From: Notamacropus eugenii | Taxonomy: Eukaryota; Chordata; Mammalia; Diprotodontia; Macropodidae | NCBI RefSeq assembly: GCF_028372415.1 | Contig: NC_092878.1 | Span: forward strand, 139,396,804-139,460,803 | Reading direction: 5' to 3' | DNA length: 64,000 nucleotides | In this document: one piece after another, positions 57,835 through 64,000 of the stretch | How the letters are laid out: each line of letters begins with the position of its first letter | Position numbering within the stretch: position 1 is the first letter of the stretch | Translations under genes and position numbers: made by a program | The notes under the pieces: model-generated | Database searches by the model: none | Told to the model about the DNA's origin: nothing | The model's input: only the letters and a program-made list of their open reading frames with translations

Positions 57835-58305
57835 AAGAGAATAACTCCACCATAAATACAAAGAAAATCTGGGGCAAGGTCGGGGGGAACCTTGTCTTAA
57901 CATAGAAAGAAGAACAGAAGAAAGCCTTTAAAAAAAGCTTTTGAGGAAACAAATATTCAAAGGACAATAAATAGCTTAACTGAGAATGGGAAAAACCTTG
58001 CTCAAGTAGTGGAGTCCTAAAAAAATGGAATGGAGCAATTAAACATTAAGTAATATCAGAATTAAATGAAAAGACTGAAAAATTATTTTTGAAAAACTCG
58101 TCAGAAAAAAAAAAAGTTGAGACAATCTGCTATTATAATCATCAAACTCACTGAAAACCAGGACTAAGTCAAAAACAAAACAAAACAAAAACACAAAATC
58201 CAAATTTCAAAAAATCATGAAATTGTGTAATTCTATTAGGACTAGAAAAAAAATAAAAAAACAGAAAGAATTTTCAAATCAATAACTTAAAGAAACATCA
58301 GTCCG
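57835..58305 (+). mobile_element. L1-type ORF1 coiled-coil region, degraded
   Basis: 'ctggggcaaggtcggggggaaccttg', 'cttttgaggaaacaaatattc', 'agcttaactgagaatgggaaaaacc', 'agtggagtcctaaaaaaatgg', 'atcagaattaaatgaaaagactg': the helical, Lys/Glu-rich region expected before the ORF1 RRM, with stops. Confidence 0.4.
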
Positions 58306-58309
58306 AATA

Positions 58310-59070
58310 TCAAAATATCCAAGGATTTCATCTCACATTAGCAAACTGGCAAAAATGACAAGAAATAGCAATAGTCAGGTGTGGAGGGGTGATGATGTGA
58401 TGCACTGATGCGTTGTTGATAGAGTCATGAACTGGTAGAAATATTTTGGAAAGAAATTTGAAATTATGCATATAAAATGACTAAAATATCCATACTCTTT
58501 GACCCAGAGAATCTATTGCTGGGCTTATAGTCAAAGAAAACCATTGATAAGATAAAAATTCCCAAATATTTATAGCAGCACTTATTGTGATAAAAAGAAT
58601 TGGAAACAAACTAGATGCCTATTGAATAGGGAATGATTAAACAAGGTGTGGTATGAAATGTAAGGGATTATTATTGTGCTGTAAGAAATTATGAATGTGA
58701 AGACTACAGAGAGTAATGAAAAGATCTTCATCAACTGGTGCAGAGCTAAGACAATGTACACAATGCCTTAAAATGTAAATAGAAGAGCAAATCCCCCACA
58801 AACATTGAAAGTAGCAAAGTTATAAGATCAAGCATAACACAAAATAAGAGATATGAGAGGACACCCTCAACCCACCCTTTCATGCACAGGGGAAGTCTGC
58901 AAGTATTACACATAGTATATTTTCAATATAATGATGAACTATGCTGACTTTTTTCTCTTCAATATTCTTTGTTATATGAGATAAATCTCTGGGAGGGGAA
59001 AGGGAGATGCTGGGGTTAAAACCATGAGAATGTAAAAAATGAAAGACATTAATAAAAACTTTTTTTCAAA
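58310..59070 (+). mobile_element. L1 ORF2 C-terminus and 3' UTR, degraded
   Basis: Ordered L1 words: 'tcatctcacattagcaaactggc', 'gttgttgatagagtcatgaactgg', 'ttggaaagaaatttgaaattatgc', 'ctttgacccagagaatctattgctggg', 'atttatagcagcacttattgtg', 'attattattgtgctgtaagaaat'. Ends near AATAAAAACTTTTTTTC. Confidence 0.75.
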
Positions 59071-59074
59071 AAGA

Positions 59075-59420
59075 AAATATGTGAGAATGCTATAGACAAA
59101 ATCCAGAGCTTTCAAGACAAAGAAAAATACTATAAACAGTCAGTATGAAAGAGCAAATACACCATCCAGATGTGTAAGATTTTGCTGCAACTACACAAAC
59201 AGAAGAAAATCATGGAATATGATATTCCAAAAGATAAAAATATAAAGGCTTACTATAAGGATACTATACTTACCAAAGGATACTATAATTTATCTTGCAA
59301 AGGTGCATATTTAATTATGTGGAAAATTGAACTTTAATAAAGGATTATCAAGGATTTCTAATGAAAAGAACAAAACTGGATAGCACCTTTGAAAAGCAAA
59401 GGTACTAGACAATAGAAACC
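59075..59420 (+). mobile_element. L1-type ORF1 C-terminal domain, degraded
   Basis: 'atcatggaatatgatattcc' corresponds to the REW-containing region. 'aactttaataaaggattatcaagg' and 'tttctaatgaaaagaacaaaactggat' correspond to the FNEIEDFQ-FLMKRPELE end that is intact in the element at 14820-15908. Confidence 0.5.
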
Positions 59421-59431
59421 TAGATATTAAA

Positions 59432-59672
59432 TGTTATTGTTATTGAGACTTTTTCAGTTGATTTCCACTCTTTGGACCCCCTTGGGGTTTTATTGACAAA
59501 GATACTGTAGTGGTTTGTCATTTTCTTCTCCAGCTAATTTTACAGATGAGTCAACAGAGGCAAACAGAGTTAAATGACTTGTCCAGGGGTCACATAGCTA
59601 GAGTCTGAGGTTGGATTTGTACTTAGGTTTTCCTGACTCCAGGCTCTATGCACTATGCCATCTTGCCCAGAT
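59432..59672 (-). mobile_element. Marsupial tRNA-derived SINE, full length
   Basis: Antisense: 'ttgttattgagactttttcag', 'cttggggttttattgacaaagatactgtagtggtttg', 'taaatgacttgtccaggggtcac', 'cctgactccaggctctatgcac'. Confidence 0.85.
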
Positions 59673-59929
59673 ATGTAAACATATTAAAATGATTGAAAGG
59701 GGATCAAGTGATTGAATTTTAATGGTAGTTAAAAGAAAAAATGTACTCTAAGAATTTAAAGGTCTTCAAGAATCCCAGAAAGAGTAAAGAAAAATAAGTG
59801 CAGAATGATTTTCTTTCCTTGTTTGCCAGTAAGAAGAAATAAGAGGAAGGTAGAAAGGAACCTACTAAAGAAGAAATGAAGAAGAAGGAGGAGAAACATT
59901 ACTATTTCTCTTTACTTGTGATTTTAACG

Positions 59930-61000
59930 TGTTTATTTGGTACTTTGTTGATTTGATTTTCTTCTTTTTTTAATCAGCTTTGCTAAAGGTTTAACCATTT
60001 CACTAGAGATTTCAAGGAACCAACTTTTTATTTTGCTCATAATTTCTATACTCTTCTTGATTTCTAATCTATGTATCTCTCCTCTAATTTTCAGCGTCTT
60101 ATCTTTTGTCATTATTTGGAGTTTGCTCACATTCTAATTTTTAAAAGTACACATTTAGTTCATTAATGCTCTCCTTTTCTGTTTTGATAATTCTTATTTT
60201 TAGGGATATAATTTTCTCTCCAAGGACTGCTTCCACTGCATTCCAGGAAATTTGGTATGATATGTCATCATTATTTTCTTTCACAGAATTATCAATTGTT
60301 TCTACGATTTATTCTTTGATCCATTTATAATTTAAAATTTCATTGTTTTAAATAGACTCCTTTTGGGTCTTTTTTTTTGCTTCCTGAACTGATTGCTCTT
60401 TTCATTGTGTTATGGTTTGTAAGGAATGTGTTCAAAATTTCTGCTTTTTTTGCATTTATTTGAAAGATCTCTGTGTCTTAATATGTTGACTTTTTAAAAA
60501 ATTTCATGTGATATTTAACATGTGTTTTTCCTTTAGAAATCTCATTTAGAAAACACTATATTTAGCTATACTTCCTCTGCAGTTTTATTGAATTCCATAT
60601 TTCCTTTTTTATTAATCCTTCTGTTAGATTTCTCTAATTCTCAGATAGGGATATTAAAGTTTCTATTATTATTATCATGTCCCTTTGTCATTTCATAAGT
60701 CAGTTAATTTTGTATATATTTGTGAATTTAGATTCTGTAACATGTTGAATATGTACATTTAATATTGATGTTGGTTTACTTTCTAAGTATTTTTTCAGCC
60801 AAATGTTATTTCCTTGTTTATTTCTGTTTGGGATTATCCCTTTTTGATAATCCACAGCACTTCCTTTTCTGCAAACAAATGAAAGCAGATTCTATTTCTA
60901 TTTGTTGCAAAGGATCTTCATGTATTGAACCATTCCATAAAGAGAAAAAATAATGGCAAATTTTACACCCTATTTTGAGAGTATGGCACTTTAAACCTTG
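59930..61000 (-). mobile_element. L1 ORF2 fragment (endonuclease to RT start), antisense
   Basis: On the minus strand, from right to left, come an endonuclease segment with the GD(L/F)N region degraded (about 60660-60640) and 'gaaacaattgataattctgtg'. These are followed by 'cataccaaatttcctggaatgcagtggaagcagtccttgg' and a frame reading KIKSWFLEISSEMVKPLAKL with IKKRRK. That last piece is the conserved linker just before the L1 reverse transcriptase. All frames broken. Confidence 0.7.
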
Positions 61001-62283
61001 AACTTTCCATTATTTTTTAGGTAAATATGATGTCCATTTTATATTTTCCTATATACTATCTTCTGATTATTGCTTATCTGTGACATGTATTTGAACTATT
61101 CTCACTTCAGATGGTGGATAATTATATTAAAGAACTGAAAGTGTATGGAGCATTCTTGGTGGAATAAATAATGTGTTTGTGTTGAAAATGGATTTATTCT
61201 TGTCTAGAAGTTAATTCCTTTTATGCACAATTTACTCTGTCAATTACAGTTGAATATTTCTTTTCACTCAAGTTGTCAATGGAATTAATTTTATATTATA
61301 GATTTCCTTCTCAACACAGAGATTTTCTTATAAATTCTAAAATTTTCATCCCTTTTTTATTTTAAAGTTCACATTTGTTCTTGCCTTTTCCTCAAGTACG
61401 AAAGACTATTGAGATTTTCTTACAGGTTTTGTTAATCATATTTAGTTGCAAAAGATCTACCATAAAGAACATTATAAAGTGATACACACAACCATCATTC
61501 AGGAACAATTTCACTTATCCCTAAAATAAATTTTTTTAAAGGTAGAGGTGCAAGAAGTTTCCTCTATGAGTAAATTCCTGTATGTAGGTAAAAGTGAGTA
61601 CAGAAGGTGGAAAGGTAGTTCAGTGGGCAGACTATGAAGCTTGCCTCCTTCACACATATGCAGACTATTTGGGCGAGGGAGGGGCTGGATATATGTGCAT
61701 ACATTTCTAGCTACTGAGAGTGGAATCTCTACAGAATCCTCCAGGCAACATGTATGTAAATGGTGCTTTGGAATTGGCTCCCAAAGAGCTGGGAGCTGAA
61801 CTCCTTCTGCCAGTCTCAGTCATAAGCAGACCAGAACCCACTGGGGTTTCTGCCTCTATAAGGCAAAATTCCTTTTTTTTCTTTTTTTGTTTTTTGGTTT
61901 TTTTTGTACTATCAGGAAAACACCAATCTGGGTTCTCTCAGCTCTCAGCCTTCTAGTGCATGCCTGGATTTCTATTTTTATGCAAGTGTTTAAATACACA
62001 CACGTGTGTGTATATGTATATGAATGTATGTATATGTATACACATATATACATATACATGTAATCATTATCATACAATATTGATAACTTTATGAAAATGA
62101 CTTTTGCTCATATTTTCCATTAAGTTCCTTGTCTCCTTCCCAACTCTGAGTGACTCAAAAGAATTCACGCAGAATGAAATCAGAAATAAAAAAAAATACA
62201 ACGTAAAATTGCCAAGAAGCTCTCAACTGTTCTGTAATCTCCATTTCCAGAGGGGAGCAGTGGTTCCCAGTTGAGGCCTAAGC
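61000..62283. other. Upstream flank, nothing firmly recognised
   Basis: TG/TA-rich tract at 61995-62060. The L1 fragment may extend a little to the right of 61000. Nothing else recognised. Confidence 0.4.
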
Positions 62284-62481
62284 CAGGAATTGAGAACTTG
62301 CAACCTTGAGGCCCCATGTGGTCTTCTAGGTCCTCGGGTGTAGCCTTTTGACTGAGTCCAAGTTTTTTGGACTTTTTTGTTAAGGAAATTTGTTCTGTGA
62401 AGTTTGGATTCAGTCAAAGGTCTACACTTGAGGACACACAGGGCCATATGTGGCCTTGAGACCACAGGTTCCTCACCCCTG
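62284..62481. mobile_element. hAT-type MITE, second copy
   Basis: Same family as 1227-1370 but longer (198 bases). The ends CAGGAATTGAGAACTTGCAAC and GACCACAGGTTCCTCACCCCTG are inverted partners; the middle 'tccaagttttttggacttttttgttaagg' is the family core. The flanking 8-mers GCCTAAGC and ATCTAAGT share CTAAG. Confidence 0.8.
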
Positions 62482-62810
62482 ATCTAAGTTCTCTACTATA
62501 ATTTTTCTTAGTGAATGGAAGCATCTATAGATCATTTATTATCTACTGGCAATACACAGGAATCAGACATGCTCCAGCTCAATATCACTGTCACAGAATG
62601 GGGAAAAAATTTCAATTTTTTTCAATTTTTCAATTTTCAATTTCACCAGCATAGCAAGTATTGATACCATTGCAATCTTCTGTAGAGGTTGTGCCTGCTT
62701 CTTGGTCAGTTAATGGAGGATCTCTGGAGTCTAAAAGTTGTCAGAGAGTCCTTCTGATGTCTCTAACATCACTACGAGTTGTGTATGTTCAAGCAGCTTG
62801 AATAATGAAC
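62482..62810. other. Upstream flank, nothing recognised
   Basis: 62605-62645 is a short tandem of 'tttcaatttt' units. Confidence 0.5.
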
Positions 62811-62814
62811 TAGA

Positions 62815-63180
62815 AACATGGTACAGTGGACATATTGATATAATTCTAGTAAGTAAGGTCTACATTCAAATCCTGTCTCAGATATTTTATTAATTCTATA
62901 ACCCTGGACAAGTCTCTTAAGCTCTCTGGGACTCAGATTAGTTATCTATAAAATGAAAGGGTTGGATTTCATGACTACTGGAGTCCCTTTCAGCTCTTAC
63001 TGAGTAAGCTCAGAATCTAGTCTAACAAAAACAAGCAGTGCTGAGTCTAAGAGGATGGCAAGCTTCATCCTTACCCTCTCAAATATGGGTCCTATTAGCT
63101 ATGTCCTCAGTGTGAATCAGCTTTAGTCCAAGCACAGTTCCTGGCAGACAATTTTTGCTTAATAAATATTAATTAGTTGA
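62815..63180 (+). mobile_element. MIR-type SINE followed by L2/MIR 3' end
   Basis: 62815-63005 ('acattcaaatcctgtctcag', 'ataaccctggacaagtctcttaagctctctgggactcag'). 63125-63175 ('agcacagttcctggcagacaatttttgcttaataaatatt'). Confidence 0.65.
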
Positions 63181-64000
63181 CTAACTCACAGTCCTGAGAG
63201 CCAGGCCTCCATTGAAAAGATGTCAGTTCTCTTTGCTCACACTTTTTGACTCTTTATATCTCCTGCTTTGCCCAGGGGTGGAGTGGGATGATGGGGAGAA
63301 ATTTACTTAAAACTTAGGGTTAGCCTCATATCTAGGATGACAATAAGTGAGAGGAAGATAAAAGGATGTGTTGTACAATATGAATCAGGTATTGGACAGG
63401 TATTTTTTTTTACACATATACTTACTCACAGAACACACACAAGTGCAAAATAACAGAAAAAAATTAAAAATTAACTAAGCAAGTAACAATATTCATTAGT
63501 TATGTTCTTTGGGAAAGTTCATCTGAACATATGAGAGTGTGCAGTACTGCTTGTTAAAAATTGTCACATTTCACCTGGTTTTGCACTGTCTTTTCAAAGT
63601 CTAGGTCTATTGGTCAGCCAGTGTGAGACTTGGGCTCCTCTTATTGGTCAGCATCATCTCTGATGGAGAAAACTTCTCCCTGCTACCAGTCAGTTCTACC
63701 CTATGGACCCAGAAACTCTAGACTTCTTATATTCACAAGGTCTCCTCCAATCCTGGACAGAGTGTCAAGATCAATATTATTTAACTGAGGTTCAGACAAA
63801 AACAAACATGCAAGAAGGATTCCCAAACTTAATTTTAGGCCCACATAGGCAAGAGATATTATATTGTGTTCTCCACAGGCTGTCATTTATGTTGAGGTGG
63901 GAAGAAGGGCAGCCCCTTTTACCTTTCATGGTAGTCTACTTGATAAAGGGAGAATCCATAAAACAGTAGTTCATGACAAAGTCACTCTTTAAAAAAATCC
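63180..64000. other. Upstream flank, nothing recognised
   Basis: No exon or repeat family recognised. An 88-codon plus-strand frame at 63703-63969 has no recognisable similarity and is probably chance. Confidence 0.4.

Larger units (their letters stand above)
51400..64000. other. Upstream flank of PPP3CA, no protein-coding gene seen
   Basis: Beyond the promoter the sequence returns to AT-rich, CpG-poor DNA. It contains L2, MIR, L1, hAT and SINE copies listed separately. No open frame longer than about 100 codons looks like a host protein, and no exon with recognisable protein similarity was seen. Confidence 0.6.

Noticed and set aside
63703..63969. 88-codon plus-strand frame near the right edge
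   Set aside because: No similarity recognised, AT-rich, ordinary length for a chance frame.

Overview
The window is mammalian nuclear DNA, and its repeats point to a marsupial. They are L2/CR1/L3 LINEs, MIR-type CORE-SINEs, marsupial tRNA-derived SINEs, an RTE (Bov-B-like) LINE, L1 with marsupial-type 3' ends, and an L1-derived 'half-LINE' (HAL1-like). One short-tailed SINE (25527-25663) resembles those I associate with Australian marsupials, but I cannot name the species. Base composition is AT-rich and CpG-poor except at 48.7-51.4 kb and in the 5' UTR of the HAL1-like element.

The one host gene I can identify is PPP3CA (calcineurin A alpha, catalytic subunit), on the minus strand. Positions 49601-49544 encode its 19-residue first coding exon, MSEHKAIDPKLSTTDRVVK, followed by a strong splice donor in the correct phase. 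Positions 1-49543 are therefore the start of PPP3CA intron 1. Positions 49602 to about 51050 are its 5' UTR and promoter. Positions from about 51.4 kb to 64 kb are upstream sequence. I found no other PPP3CA exon.

Layout: 3.8-6.0 kb holds two 7SL (SRP) RNA pseudogenes, one split by a solo LTR with a perfect 5-bp target duplication. 8.8-9.7 kb holds an L1 ORF2 endonuclease fossil and an RTE tail. 13.98-16.90 kb is a full-length HAL1-like element with an intact 362-codon ORF1, no ORF2 and a perfect 15-bp target duplication. 17-37 kb is intron with L2, CR1, MIR and microsatellites. 37.98-39.03 kb is an RTE insertion whose inverted 5' part, in-register 3' part and near-perfect target duplication look like twin priming. 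40-48 kb is intron with hAT and mariner MITEs and SINEs. 48.4-51.4 kb is the PPP3CA CpG island, crowded with dinucleotide and trinucleotide tracts. 51.4-64 kb holds L2, a Charlie-like hAT element, SINEs and a patchwork of L1 pieces in both orientations.

Nothing here is an operon-like or defence-type system. The most interesting items are the PPP3CA first exon set between mutually complementary (TG)n(AG)n and (CT)n(CA)n tracts, the young HAL1-like element, the LTR-in-7SL nest and the twin-primed RTE. Repeat identities come from recognition of the sequence, not from a database search.
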